Program-made: the position numbers and the translations under genes
Shown: in pieces, positions 1-9,627 of the stretch
Layout: every line of letters begins with the position of its first letter
Position numbering within the stretch: position 1 is the stretch's first letter
NCBI RefSeq assembly: GCF_007860125.1
Contig: NZ_SJPW01000001.1
Span: forward strand, 372,001-436,000
Direction: 5' to 3'
DNA from: Rubripirellula tenax
GTDB lineage: Bacteria; Planctomycetota; Planctomycetia; Pirellulales; Pirellulaceae
DNA: 64,000 nucleotides
Notes under the pieces: generated by a model
Databases searched by the model: none
What the model saw: the letters and a program-made list of their open reading frames with translations, nothing else
Told to the model about the DNA's origin: nothing

Positions 1-155
1 ATTAGTTTCATGCAGGAATACGCATTGGCGCGAATCACCGTCAAGACCGCAAAAAACGTTCCATCCGATGTGAATCCCGGTGCCGATGTTTCATGGAGTC
101 GGAATGTCCGTTCACGAACTTCGTATTCGCAAGATCGCGGTCAAAGACCGCCGAA

Positions 156-1917
156 TTATGGGCGTGGGCCGGGAATCCAGGTCAGACCAAAGTGGGCACG
201 ATCGTTGCGACCGACTCCATCGATATCCTCGATTCCGAAACCATAGTCGAATCGGGCGATGAACCGATCGCTGATCTGGTATCGACATCCGACGCCGGTG
301 CTGAGTGCAAAGGTGGACGCGTCTTCGCCTTCAAGCGGATCGGCAATGTAGCCGTTGCCCATGTCCATGAATGTGTAGGCGCGAAAGGTACGAGCATCTT
401 GCTCGCATCCGAAACGATAGGTTTTGGGTCCGAATTCAAAGTTCGCGATCCAGCCATGGTCGGCATTGTAAGACCGCTGATCCGTCCCACGAATCGTGTC
501 AAAGCCGCCCAGCCCGAGCGTTTCGCTGAACAAAAGTCGCTCGGACGCGACCTGGCCCGTAAATTTGCTGGACAACAACCATCGTCCGCTCAGCAAATCA
601 GCCCTGGCATAGTTCATCCGTGCATAGATGTAGTCGGGCGACGTGCCCGGACGAATCGTGTTGAACGCGGCTGCGGAATGCGATCCCGACATCCCGCCCC
701 CGGGGCCGATGAAGGTGTCGAATCGAAACGATGCGAATTGATCGATGTCATGACGCACGTAGTCGTCGATGCCGAAACGTAATTGAAACAAGTCCGCCGT
801 CGAACCGCTGATCGTGGTACCGTCGAACTCCAAGCTATTGTCCGTTGACTTGAAGTCGTAGCCGAAATTGAAGTTCTGTTGTCGAGTCCGATTGCGAATC
901 AAATGGCGACTCAGCGTCGACCCAAGTTGATAGCTGCTTCCGTCCTGCAGCAGCCCCTGTGAGAGCTTCGGTTGCACGGTGGCATAGCTGCCGAACCCGT
1001 TGAAAGACCAGTCGCGGTTGAACGGTTGGTTGTAGCTAAGCGAGTGCGCATGAAGCAGTTGGAACTGTTCGTCGGTGGTGTATTGATACCCCAGTGTGCC
1101 GCCACGCCCGAGGACGTTTCCGTATTGAGCGCCCGCGAAAAAGCGACCGAAGTTAAGCGTCTCGACGCCGCTATCGTCGATCCCGACATAGCCACGGATC
1201 GGCACTACGTCTCGCATTTTGTATGTAACATCGGTACTTCCGTCGGCTTCGCCTTTGTCGAAATCAACGGTAACGCGGCGGAACGTATTTTGGTTCAGCC
1301 AGAACAAGTCGTCTTCGATATTGGGCTCGTAGATGCGGCAACCGGGCCGAGTGGACTCGATCCATTTTGCGGTCGATTCGAAATCGAAATAGCAACCGGG
1401 TTGAACTTTGACTTTGCCGATGCGCGACTCAGTGACTACCAAATGCAGGGTGCCACTGGTGATTCGTTGTTCGGGAATCACGACGTCGACAATCGGTTGT
1501 TTGCAGTCGCGATATTTCTTGATGATATCGCGAGACAACTCGTTCACACTGCGAAGCGTGATCGGACGACCAAGGTGTCCATGCACGATCGCGCAGATCG
1601 CAGACTTGTAAACCAACGAATCGGCTTCGTCAAAGTCATAGTGGACGCCCTCGAGCGAATCAATCGACTCGTCGGTGACGATCTTGCCGGCGTCGTCCAC
1701 GATTCTGACGGCTTGAAGCGACTCGACCAAAACACGATCGTCTTCGACTCGCTCTGGCAAAATCGCTGTCGACCGACAGACTCGGCGCTTTCAAATCGCG
1801 AGAGTTGAGATCGAGCGGCTTGTATCGCTCGTAGTTCTGTGCAGATAGATCGGTCAAGCCGATTGCAAGAACGAAGTACGCTGCGAGCGCACCCTTAGCC
1901 GCATGGGAATCAAACAT
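156..1917 (-). CDS. TpsB/ShlB-type outer-membrane beta-barrel transporter, 5' end out of frame
   Basis: The body (TTG-initiated frame from 1760, 534 aa) looks like a POTRA-plus-barrel protein of the Omp85/two-partner-secretion B family. POTRA-like sequence fills the first ~150 residues, followed by alternating aromatic beta strands. The conserved barrel motif appears as GGFDTIRGTDQR, and the C-terminus is strand-like. Such proteins sit in the outer membrane and export a partner or insert proteins. The body has no signal peptide. A good one (MFDSHAAKGALAAYFVLAIG, cut near LSA) starts at ATG 1917, with GGAAG upstream, in the neighbouring frame. The two frames join if one base is removed from the A4 run at 1759-1762, giving ...SVDSDLPERVED.... 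I therefore treat the gene as one unit broken by a 1-bp insertion or a sequencing error. No TpsA-like partner is visible in the window. Confidence 0.75.
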
Positions 1918-2277
1918 GTCGTCGCTTCCGTGCCCCTTTCTTCCGCTCGTGTCCGGCAATCCATTGCGAGACACATTTTCGTTACGACTTGTTTCGTCGT
2001 TCGCCGTATCGGGAAGCCACGCTCGGGTTCAAAACCGCGTTACTCTGTGCGCGCGCGGTCTGCTGGTGCGTTCTGTAACGGATGTAGGTGTACCTTCACG
2101 CCGAGGGTTCGCAGACGAAGTGGGACGAACGTCAGAACGTGCACCGATCGCGGATCGGAAGACTTTTCCCAGACGGGAACACTGATCCAAGCCGACGCAA
2201 AGACCGAACACGCAGTGCCCCCGCGATCGACACAACTTGCCAACCCGGGCGAAACCGCCGAAAGAGACGACGCCAAA
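1918..2277. other. Gene-free stretch
   Basis: Short overlapping reading frames exist on both strands, but none has a ribosome binding site, a domain-like composition or a credible signal peptide. The segment should contain the promoter of the minus-strand barrel gene. I see no convincing -35/-10 pair. Confidence 0.5.
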
Positions 2278-2314
2278 GAAAAACACCCTTAAAAACAAAG
2301 GTTTTTAAGGGTGT
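2278..2314 (-). terminator. Rho-independent terminator of tRNA-Ser
   Basis: There is a perfect 14-bp inverted repeat (arms 2283-2296 and 2301-2314) with a 4-base loop. On the minus strand it is followed at once by a run of T residues (A-run 2278-2283 on the plus strand). It lies 11 bases past the 3' end of the tRNA gene and points the same way. Confidence 0.85.
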
Positions 2315-2325
2315 CTTGACAACAG

Positions 2326-2408
2326 CGGAGGACACGGGACTCGAACCCGCAGCCCCTTACGGGGTACCTCAGTTCCAGTGAGGCCGCTCACCAACTCGCT
2401 TATCCTCC
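2326..2408 (-). tRNA. tRNA-Ser (anticodon GGA)
   Basis: Read on the minus strand, it folds as a class II tRNA. The acceptor stem is GGAGGAT against GTCCTCC. The D-arm contains GTTGGTGAGCGG. The anticodon stem CCTCA/TGAGG holds the loop CTGGAAC, so the anticodon is GGA. A long variable arm is built on ACCCC-GTAA-GGGG, and the T-loop is TTCGAGT. The CCA end is not encoded. It decodes UCC and UCU. Confidence 0.95.
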
Positions 2409-2471
2409 GAGTGGTTCTTGAGGAACATATCTTGGAGTCTGGGACAGAATATTACAAGGTCGGGTTAACGA

Positions 2472-3905
2472 TTACGAAAACATGCCCAATGGCGTGCCGC
2501 TGGCACCGGTGCTGTAGAACTTTCGAATGTTCGGCAGAATCGTTTCTAGATCGGCATTGTTGCCAATCCCGAACCACATCGACAATTCCGCAGCATATTG
2601 ATCGACCGAAACGGTCGGAATCAGTCGGCCGCGGCCGACGTCTAGCGGACTTCCGGGCGCCAACGAGAGTGGATAGTCGCCGTAGATTCGGCCGCCATTG
2701 ACGCCGCCGCCCATCACGATTTGGTTGCCGCCCCAACCGTGATCGGAACCCTGACCGTTGCCGGCCAATGTTCGCCCGAAATCCGACGCCGTGAAGGTCG
2801 TCACGCAATCGGCCAAACCGAGCTCGACCATGCTGGCGTAGAACGCGGCCAATGCGGCATCCACTTCCGCCAAGTTTGCCGCGTGGGGCCCCAACAGGTC
2901 GCCGTGCAGGTCCCAGTTTCCATAGTTGACAAAAAACGTCTGGCGGTTGTGGTCCAGCGACTCATGTGCCGCGATTGTCCGGGCGATGCGTTCCATTTGC
3001 TGGCCCAAGTACGTTTCGGGAAACACGGTCGCCAGCGTGACGTTGGCCGTGGCCGCGTTGTAAGTCAGGGCCGCTTCAATCGCTTGCTTTGTCATCAGCG
3101 AATGGGTGCGTTTGACCAAGTTTTGTTCGTTTCGAGCCAGCATCTTTTCGTGCGCGGCGCGAAAGATTCGATCGCGACTCCATTCACTGAAGTATCCGTC
3201 GCGTTCTTCGGTACCACCGGCACCGACAATATAAGGATTGGCGTACGTCGCAGCTTGAAACAGATTGGTCGAATCGATCGCGATGCTCAATGCGATCGGA
3301 TCGAAACGCCGCGACGGATCCGTCAAAATGTCGGCCATCCGGCCGCCCCAACCCGTGATGTCGTCACGCGATCGCGGCATCGCCGTTTGCCATTGCCGTG
3401 CCAAGTCGGCGTGGGAGAACAAACCGAGCGGCAGCCGGTTGTCGTAGGCTTCGAAAATGGCTTTATCGACAGGCTCGACGAGGCTGCCGACGTTGGCCAC
3501 AAAGGCGACTTCGCCCGCGTTGTACAACGTTCGCAATTGAGTCATCGACGGGTGAAGGCCGAACGACCGACCCGTCACGTCACCAATGGGCAACAAATTG
3601 GATTGCGGGATTGCCAAGCCACCGGCGCCCGTGCCACCTCGCGCCGTCGAATAGTCCGTGTACTCGGACGTTTCATTGGGCATCAGCATGTTGAACGAAT
3701 CGTTGCCACCGCCTAAGAACAGGCACACCAACGCACGGTAACCCTCGCCCGGACCGGCAGCGACAAGTGACTCCGCCATTTCTAGCTGCAACCACGCGGA
3801 TGATGCCGATGCGCCAGCCATCGCGAGGCATCGCTTCGCAAATTGCCGTCTCGACGTGCCCGGTTTTCGACTGTGATTCGAATCTGAAAAATCGTTGGTG
3901 AACAT
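2472..3905 (-). CDS. DUF1501 family exported protein
   Basis: A 477-aa protein with a Tat-type N-terminus (SRRQFAKRCLAMAG, residues ~18-31) and the DUF1501 hallmark start VCLFLGGGNDSFNM. Later conserved blocks include TASDFGRTLAGNGQGSDHGWGG and VNGGRIYGDYP. DUF1501 proteins are related to the alkaline-phosphatase/sulfatase fold and are exported. No reaction has been established. The gene lies 82 bp downstream of a DUF1800 gene on the same strand, the standard pairing in Planctomycetes and many other bacteria, so the two products probably act together in the periplasm. No ideal Shine-Dalgarno precedes ATG 3905. The family call is strong, the function unknown. Confidence 0.93.
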   Translation of the reverse strand: MFTNDFSDSNHSRKPGTSRRQFAKRCLAMAGASASSAWLQLEMAESLVAAGPGEGYRALVCLFLGGGNDSFNMLMPNETSEYTDYSTARGGTGAGGLAIPQSNLLPIGDVTGRSFGLHPSMTQLRTLYNAGEVAFVANVGSLVEPVDKAIFEAYDNRLPLGLFSHADLARQWQTAMPRSRDDITGWGGRMADILTDPSRRFDPIALSIAIDSTNLFQAATYANPYIVGAGGTEERDGYFSEWSRDRIFRAAHEKMLARNEQNLVKRTHSLMTKQAIEAALTYNAATANVTLATVFPETYLGQQMERIARTIAAHESLDHNRQTFFVNYGNWDLHGDLLGPHAANLAEVDAALAAFYASMVELGLADCVTTFTASDFGRTLAGNGQGSDHGWGGNQIVMGGGVNGGRIYGDYPLSLAPGSPLDVGRGRLIPTVSVDQYAAELSMWFGIGNNADLETILPNIRKFYSTGASGTPLGMFS

Positions 3906-3987
3906 GGCGAATGCCTTTGGGGAGATGAGTTAGGCCGCGGCACCGGGGCGTTATCGGGCCGGTGAATCCTGAACGTCTGCTTTTGAC

Positions 3988-5826
3988 CTACGGTAGAACC
4001 CAACAGTCCGGCGAACTGATCACCAAGTACAGCATCGCCGTCAGCCGATCCATCGCGTCGGTGTATTCCAATTCGATGCTGATCGATTCGACGGCATCAA
4101 GAATGTCCTGGCGAGTCTCGTCAGGCATCGTGCCGCGGCAGAACTGCAAATCCAATCTTTCTAGCAAGCCTTCGCGATCGGCATCGACATCGATCAGCAT
4201 TTGCGAATAGTCGAACACCAACCGCGACGTTCGCGTCGGGATAACCGGTTCCCACATCCAGTACTTCGCCTCGCCTTGGTACAAATCCCACTTGTATCGA
4301 TTGCCCATTCGGTTGTTCAACACCGGCGTCAACAACGTGAACTCCGGCGCCGTGATCCGGTTTTCGGCCAGACGCCGCGATGGCACCACCGTCGCCAGCG
4401 GTCCCGGCGGCTGGTAATCGGGCAGATAGAAATTGAACACGTTCGGGGAACCGAACGGAGATTGCGCCAAGTCCCACTGCATGCGTGGCATGATCGCGTA
4501 CGACGTCGGTTCATCATTGTGGTACATGTCGCCCACCAACCCGCGAATCATCGCCAAATAATGCAGTTGAGGTTCCTGCATCCGCGAGTACTCGGTGCCG
4601 CGATCGATCACGGTGTACTCACCACCGCCACCGGGCAAGCGCTTCGATCGCCCCCGCGTCGAACGCCACGCTTCCGGATCGATCAAAATCGCTTTGATCA
4701 TCGCACCGATGTCGCCAACGTTACCGTTACCGCCTTCGTTGAATGCCGTGACGACGCGACGGATGTAGCCGCGCGATGGGTTCGATCGGACCAGACGCTG
4801 AATCAAACGCCGCGCCAAAAACGGTCCCACGTTGGGATGATCGGCAAGGTTGTCTAGCGTCGCGTTGATGTCCGCCATCCCCGACCCCGGTGCGCCGGAG
4901 TGCGCCGGCAACACGGTGCCGCCGAGCAACTCCTTCGCCGCTGTTTCGTGATAATCGTCCCACATTTCCATCGGATTGAGGTAGTCACGTGGTTCGCCCC
5001 AGTGGAAATACTCGGCACCCTTGAACGTTAGTCCCGTGAAGACGCTGGCCAACGATTGGATCGTGTCCATGCCATACGTTGGGATCAGATCGCCCCCGAC
5101 GTCGTTTTTCGCCCGACCATCGGGATGCAGTTCGTACAAACCGATCGAAAACAACTGCATGATTTCACGAGCATAGTTTTCATCGGGGTAGTAATTGTTC
5201 GCCGGATCGGCTTTTGCGTTGCGAAGATGCGACAAGTAGTTGCCCATCATCGGGTGAAACGTCACCTCGCCCAACAACGGTCGGTAGTTTCCAAACGCGC
5301 CGCTGACAAACTTTTCATAGAAGTTCGTGGGGCCGTACCAATGCGGATTGCCGTCGGCGTTCTTCAGCGTTTCGCCAAACCCGTCTTCAATATCGCTGAT
5401 GACAAAGATCTGGCTCAACGCCCACGCGACGCGCTGGCGAAGCTGATCCGGTGCACGCAGCGCACAGTGATAGAACGCGTGGTACCGGTATTGGCCCAAA
5501 TACCTCGCATCGGAATCGTCGTTTGCGGCCCCATGCTCGGCAAGTAACGCATTGAGCGTGTCTTGGTGCAGTGTGGGCGGAAGCGCCATTTGGGCATCGA
5601 TCCACTCGACACACGCCTGCCGGGTCCCAACTTGAACCATCCGCGTGGCCAACTCTTCGATCTCGTCGATCGTGGGACCAAACGTGGTTCGCGACAGAAA
5701 CTGGGCCGCTTGAATCCGCTGTCTTACCAACCGCAAATCGCGGTAGGTTTCGGAAGTGAACGTGCCCGCCGAAACAACAGACAAACCGACGCACAGGCCC
5801 AACACGGCCACGACGAAGCGCAACAT
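3988..5826 (-). CDS. DUF1800 family exported protein
   Basis: A 612-aa protein with a Sec signal peptide (MLRFVVAVLGLCVGLSVVSA). Family blocks include AAQFLSRTTFGPT near residue 40, LRQRVAWALSQIFVIS, YYPDENYAREIMQLFSIGL and GPFLARRLIQRLVRSNPS. The start is secure: TAGGAGGGCG sits 7-8 bases before ATG 5826, one of the best ribosome binding sites in the window. It is the promoter-proximal gene of a two-gene unit with the DUF1501 gene. The biochemical role is unknown. The family is often found with DUF1501 as a secreted pair. Confidence 0.93.
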   Translation of the reverse strand: MLRFVVAVLGLCVGLSVVSAGTFTSETYRDLRLVRQRIQAAQFLSRTTFGPTIDEIEELATRMVQVGTRQACVEWIDAQMALPPTLHQDTLNALLAEHGAANDDSDARYLGQYRYHAFYHCALRAPDQLRQRVAWALSQIFVISDIEDGFGETLKNADGNPHWYGPTNFYEKFVSGAFGNYRPLLGEVTFHPMMGNYLSHLRNAKADPANNYYPDENYAREIMQLFSIGLYELHPDGRAKNDVGGDLIPTYGMDTIQSLASVFTGLTFKGAEYFHWGEPRDYLNPMEMWDDYHETAAKELLGGTVLPAHSGAPGSGMADINATLDNLADHPNVGPFLARRLIQRLVRSNPSRGYIRRVVTAFNEGGNGNVGDIGAMIKAILIDPEAWRSTRGRSKRLPGGGGEYTVIDRGTEYSRMQEPQLHYLAMIRGLVGDMYHNDEPTSYAIMPRMQWDLAQSPFGSPNVFNFYLPDYQPPGPLATVVPSRRLAENRITAPEFTLLTPVLNNRMGNRYKWDLYQGEAKYWMWEPVIPTRTSRLVFDYSQMLIDVDADREGLLERLDLQFCRGTMPDETRQDILDAVESISIELEYTDAMDRLTAMLYLVISSPDCWVLP

Positions 5827-5984
5827 TCGACCGCCCTCCTAAGAAAGCGCACAGATGACGGCATCCTGCCCGAATAGATAAGGTCGAAGAACATCCGTCT
5901 CCGATGATCTTGAAGCTATCGGTGAATCGCGGATGCGTCAATCGAATTCTCTGGCGCTGCCGAACCTTTTTCGGGGGGAACCCG

Positions 5985-6010
5985 GCGTCCATGTATAGGA
6001 ACATGGACGC
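5985..6010 (-). terminator. Hairpin downstream of rho
   Basis: A perfect 10-bp inverted repeat (GCGTCCATGT / ACATGGACGC) with a 6-base loop lies 15 bases past the rho stop codon. On the minus strand no T-run follows, so it is at best a weak intrinsic terminator or a 3'-end stabiliser. Confidence 0.4.
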
Positions 6011-6024
6011 AAGATCGAATCAGC

Positions 6025-7425
6025 CTAAAGCGATGTTTTCGCACCACTGATCAGCTTGATGAACTCGTCGTTGCTAACGAATCGCCCCAATTGCTTGGTC
6101 AGCTGTTCCATGGCGTCGCACGGGTGCATGCTCGAAAGCGTCCGCCGCAACATCGTGACGGCCTCGTAAGTCTCTTCGTCGTGCAAAAGTTCTTCGCGAC
6201 GTGTTCCACTTTGCGAGATGTCGATCGATGGCCAAACGCGGCGATCGGCCAACTTGCGGTCGAGGACCAATTCCATGTTTCCGGTTCCCTTGAACTCTTG
6301 AAAAATGGCTTCGTCCATCCGACTGTTCGTGTCGACCAAGCAAGTCCCGACAATGGTCAGCGAACCGCCTTCTTGGAAAGCACGTGCGGTTGCGAACAAC
6401 TTCTTGGGAATGTCCATCGCCTTGATGTCCAAACCGCCCGACATGGTTGCGCCGCCGCGACCACCGCGACCGACCCATTTATTGAATGCACGAGCCAGTC
6501 GTGTGATGGAATCCAGCATCAAGAAGACGTCTTGGCCCATCTCGGCAAGGCGTTTAGCTCGATCAATCACCAATTGGCTCAATCGAACATGGCTTTCGAC
6601 ATCCATGTCCAACGAACTTGCGATCACTTCGCCACCGACGATGTTTCGCTTCATGTCGGTCACCTCTTCGGGCCGTTCGTCGATCAGCAGCACCATCAAT
6701 TTGACACCAGGGTGATTTTCGGCAATACCGCTGGCAATGTCTTGCAACATGATCGTCTTGCCGCTTCGTGGCGGTGCGACGATCAATGCTCGTTGTCCCA
6801 ACCCCATCGGCGCCAAAAGGTCGATGACGCGGTTGGTCACCGGGCGTTGGCCCCGTTCCAGCCGCAACCACTTCTCTGGGTTGATGGCCGTTAAGGTGTC
6901 GAAGTTGGGGACTTGGGGATAGTCATCAGGCTTGACACCGTCGACATCCAGAATTTCGCGAACACGAGGCCCCTGTTGTCGACGGGCTTCTTGGACCATT
7001 GCCTTGATCTGAACACCCTGACGCAATCCGAACTTTTCGATCATCGTGCCGGGAACGAACGGATCCGACCGTTCGCGAGAATAATTATTGTCAACGGTAC
7101 GCAGGAATCCGTATCCGTTGGGATGCAATTCGAGGATCCCCTCTCCCTCGAGCAGGGGTGCATCATTGTTGATTTCAGGTTCGCGATCGACTCCGCCATT
7201 GGCCGAACCGTTTCCGCCGCCGCCGTTCCCACCGCCTCCGCCTCCGCCGCCACGTCGCCGTCGCCGAACACGAGGTTTACCGTTCTGGCCACCGCCCGAC
7301 GGTCCACCGCCGCCATTGCCGCCGTAACCCCCTCCTCCGCCGCCGCCGTTACCGTTGCCACCGGAGTTGCCATTACCAGAATTACCGGAACCGTTCCGAT
7401 TGCGATTGGTGCGTTTCTTTGCCAT
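6025..7425 (-). CDS. rho: Transcription termination factor Rho with low-complexity N-terminal insert
   Basis: A 466-aa hexameric RNA-dependent ATPase that terminates transcription. After the first few residues, positions ~10-78 are almost only Gly, Asn, Ser and Arg, with a basic cluster RVRRRRR near 52-58. This replaces the usual helical Rho N-domain. The cold-shock-like RNA-binding domain follows (~95-160, ILELHPNGYGFLRT). The RecA-type motor has Walker A APPRSGKT (217-224), Walker B VFLMLDS (300-306) and the secondary RNA-binding region VGRGGRGGATMSGGLD. Walker A carries Arg-Ser where E. coli Rho has Lys-Ala. Such Gly/Asn-rich insertions in Rho are known from other phyla and have been linked to condensate formation and RNA binding there; for this protein that is inference. 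Start ATG 7425 has no clear Shine-Dalgarno. Confidence 0.97.
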   Translation of the reverse strand: MAKKRTNRNRNGSGNSGNGNSGGNGNGGGGGGGYGGNGGGGPSGGGQNGKPRVRRRRRGGGGGGGGNGGGGNGSANGGVDREPEINNDAPLLEGEGILELHPNGYGFLRTVDNNYSRERSDPFVPGTMIEKFGLRQGVQIKAMVQEARRQQGPRVREILDVDGVKPDDYPQVPNFDTLTAINPEKWLRLERGQRPVTNRVIDLLAPMGLGQRALIVAPPRSGKTIMLQDIASGIAENHPGVKLMVLLIDERPEEVTDMKRNIVGGEVIASSLDMDVESHVRLSQLVIDRAKRLAEMGQDVFLMLDSITRLARAFNKWVGRGGRGGATMSGGLDIKAMDIPKKLFATARAFQEGGSLTIVGTCLVDTNSRMDEAIFQEFKGTGNMELVLDRKLADRRVWPSIDISQSGTRREELLHDEETYEAVTMLRRTLSSMHPCDAMEQLTKQLGRFVSNDEFIKLISGAKTSL

Positions 7426-8079
7426 TTGTCATCCAGAAGACTGAGCATTTTTGCTGGTCAGGACCAAGCGATCATTCGATCGATTGCGCGGGATAACCGC
7501 GTGCGCCAGCAGTGAGTTCAGCGAGATTTGAAGAAGTACCGCATCGTTAGAAAAACAGGAGTGAAGCTCCGAGTCGGGAAAGTGCGGTGCATTCCCATCG
7601 AAGAAACGGTGTGGCCTATCGCCGACCTGAGAGCGAACGGTGACCGCGGAATCAACATCCGCAACCCCCACCATCGCTATGCACCCGAAGGGCACATGCC
7701 GAACCAAAACCGGGTCGAAATCAAGTTTTCAAAGGAGTTTCAAAAGCTAGCCATCTTCGGCCGGCGGAAACAACTGAACCAAGCAAATCGGTGGAAGACT
7801 TTCTTCACCAAAGAGCATCCATCGTTGAAGCGCGGCAAACTGAGCCGCTTCCCATGCTTCAAGTTGATCGGACCTGGCCGGCGGTCTCAATTTCGATCTC
7901 CTGCCGTTTTCCTCAGCAGACTCTTCACAAATTCGTGAGATCGTGCGGTCGCGTCAAAATCCAGGTCGCGGGGTCGCGTATTGAGAGGGACGTTGCCAGG
8001 TCGTCCGGGGAGAGGCATCGGTCGAGATTTTTACGCGACGTCGATGTCAACGAGCTTCCAATCTCGAAGGAGTACCTTC
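7426..8079. other. Gene-free stretch upstream of rho
   Basis: About 650 bases with no credible protein-coding or structural RNA gene. Open frames on both strands lack ribosome binding sites and have arginine-rich, shadow-like compositions. The rho promoter and leader must lie at the left end. I could not identify tmRNA, SRP RNA, RNase P or a riboswitch here. Confidence 0.5.
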
Positions 8080-8265
8080 ATGACTTTGTTGAAATATACC
8101 CGTTTGCGGACACATGTCAAGTCGAAGGGTGGTTCGGGGGGGAAGTTCTCGATTTTGTGCCCGAGCAACGCATCGCCGGAGTCCATTGCTGTGCCCATCC
8201 CAACAGTTAACGACGAAACCGGCAAATGCAAGCATTTCATGATCGCCGCTTGGGACACCTGGTAA
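8080..8265 (+). CDS. Possible 61-aa small protein
   Basis: ATG 8080 is preceded by AAGGAG with a spacing of 7 bases, better than most annotated starts nearby. The frame runs 61 codons to TAA. The predicted product starts MTLLKYTRLRTHVKSKGG, is basic at the N-terminus, and has two Cys residues and a C-terminal FMIAAWDTW. No family is recognised. It may be a real small gene or a chance frame. The ribosome binding site is the only positive evidence. Confidence 0.3.
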   Translation: MTLLKYTRLRTHVKSKGGSGGKFSILCPSNASPESIAVPIPTVNDETGKCKHFMIAAWDTW

Positions 8266-8408
8266 TCGTCAAAGTCAACTTAATCTGCACTTTCGACAGA
8301 ATCGTGTGAAGTGTTACCAGCGGGATGGCCGAAACGAAAGAAGCGGAAAGTGTTTTCGCCTCCCAAAACATTCTCACGATGCCGATGGCCGATTAGGAAG
8401 TAGATTTC

Positions 8409-9626
8409 ATGAAAGCGGTAGCCCTCACACTGTTGACCACCTTGGCGATCACGCTTGTGGTTTCCAGCCCCGCCAACGCCGAAATCGCTTGGCAGACCAA
8501 CCTTCGCACCGCACACGCCCAGGCGCAAGCGGAAGGCAAGTTGTTGCTGATGCACTTCTTCACTGACAATTGCAGTTGGTGCGACAAGCTGGAAGCAGGT
8601 GCCTTCAAGGACGCAAGCGTCGGTGGCGCGATCAGCCAGAACTTCGTCGCAGTCAAGGTCCACGCCGGCCAGAGCCCCAAGCTCGCCGAAATGTTCAAGG
8701 TCACGAAGTTTCCCACGGACGTGATCGTGACGACGGAAGGCAAAACGCTGGCTCACGGCGTCAGCCCCCAAGAACCATCACGTTACGTCGCAATGCTCGC
8801 CAGCACGCTGCCGAACTTGCCAACCCAAAATCCGGCTGCGTCCAATTCGATGATGGCATCGAACCCCATGCCGAATCCGCATGTTCAAAGTGCTCCGGGT
8901 TACGCATTGGCACCAGCCGCCGCGCCGACTCAACAAGTTGCCGCCGAATCGAATACGGGCTGGGAACTTCCAAGCGGACCCGCGTCGATTGCAGAAGCCG
9001 GCAAGCTGGCCAGCTCACGTACCGAGAACCTGTCGCTTTCGTTGCCCGAGCAAGTTTCGGCTCCCACTCAAAAGCAAACCACTGCACCTGAGATCAACGT
9101 CTCGGTCCCCAATGTGACTGCGGCTGCTGAGAAAGCGGTTGCCACGACGAAGCAGAAAACCGCCGATGCGGCCGCCAATGCAAAGAAAGCGGCTGCGGCT
9201 GCTGTCGCCAGCGTTGCAGGTGCCGTCGCTGGTGTACCGGCTGAGCCTGAACTTGCAATGGACGGATATTGTGCGGTCACCGTTGTCGACGATGCCAAGT
9301 GGGTCGAAGGCAGCCCCGAGTTTGGCGTCATCCACTTGGGCAAACTGTACTTGTTTTCGACTCAGGACAAGATGAAAAAGTTCTTGGCTGAACCGATCCC
9401 ATACACTCCCGTGCTGAACGAAATCGACGTGGTTCGATTCTTCGAAGAACGCGTGATCGTTCCTGGCAAGCGTGAATACGCCATGCAGGATCCGACCAAC
9501 CGTCGCATGTTCTTCTTTGCCGACGAAGCCGCCATGCTGCACTTCGAAAACACCTATGACCGCTACGTCGACGCGTCGCTAAAGGTCATGGCCGAAGCCG
9601 TACAAGAATCCAACCCACAGGGTTGA
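8409..9626 (+). CDS. Secreted thioredoxin-like protein with C-terminal YHS-like domain
   Basis: A 405-aa protein with a signal peptide (cleaved near SSPANA). Residues ~25-140 form a thioredoxin-fold domain of the DUF255/thioredoxin_7 type, with CSWC at 55-58 and a cis-Pro-like KFPTDVIV. An Ala/Pro/Gln-rich linker (~145-280) follows, including an alanine-rich stretch around AAANAKKAAAAAVASVAGA. The C-terminus (~283-345) has GYCAVTVVDD, GVIHLGKLYLF, FLAEPIPYTPVLNEIDVVRF, the pattern of YHS domains that bind metals in other proteins. The likely role is an extracytoplasmic thiol/metal-handling protein. AGGAAG precedes ATG 8409. A strong terminator follows the gene. Confidence 0.8.
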   Translation: MKAVALTLLTTLAITLVVSSPANAEIAWQTNLRTAHAQAQAEGKLLLMHFFTDNCSWCDKLEAGAFKDASVGGAISQNFVAVKVHAGQSPKLAEMFKVTKFPTDVIVTTEGKTLAHGVSPQEPSRYVAMLASTLPNLPTQNPAASNSMMASNPMPNPHVQSAPGYALAPAAAPTQQVAAESNTGWELPSGPASIAEAGKLASSRTENLSLSLPEQVSAPTQKQTTAPEINVSVPNVTAAAEKAVATTKQKTADAAANAKKAAAAAVASVAGAVAGVPAEPELAMDGYCAVTVVDDAKWVEGSPEFGVIHLGKLYLFSTQDKMKKFLAEPIPYTPVLNEIDVVRFFEERVIVPGKREYAMQDPTNRRMFFFADEAAMLHFENTYDRYVDASLKVMAEAVQESNPQG

Positions 9627-9627
9627 G

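Noticed and set aside
93-782. A 229-codon plus-strand frame opposite the barrel gene
   Set aside because: It is the shadow of the minus-strand barrel gene, whose sequence has clear family motifs.
7429-7938. Overlapping open frames upstream of rho (92 and 136 codons)
   Set aside because: No ribosome binding site. The products are Arg/Pro/His-rich with no domain pattern, like shadow frames elsewhere in the window.
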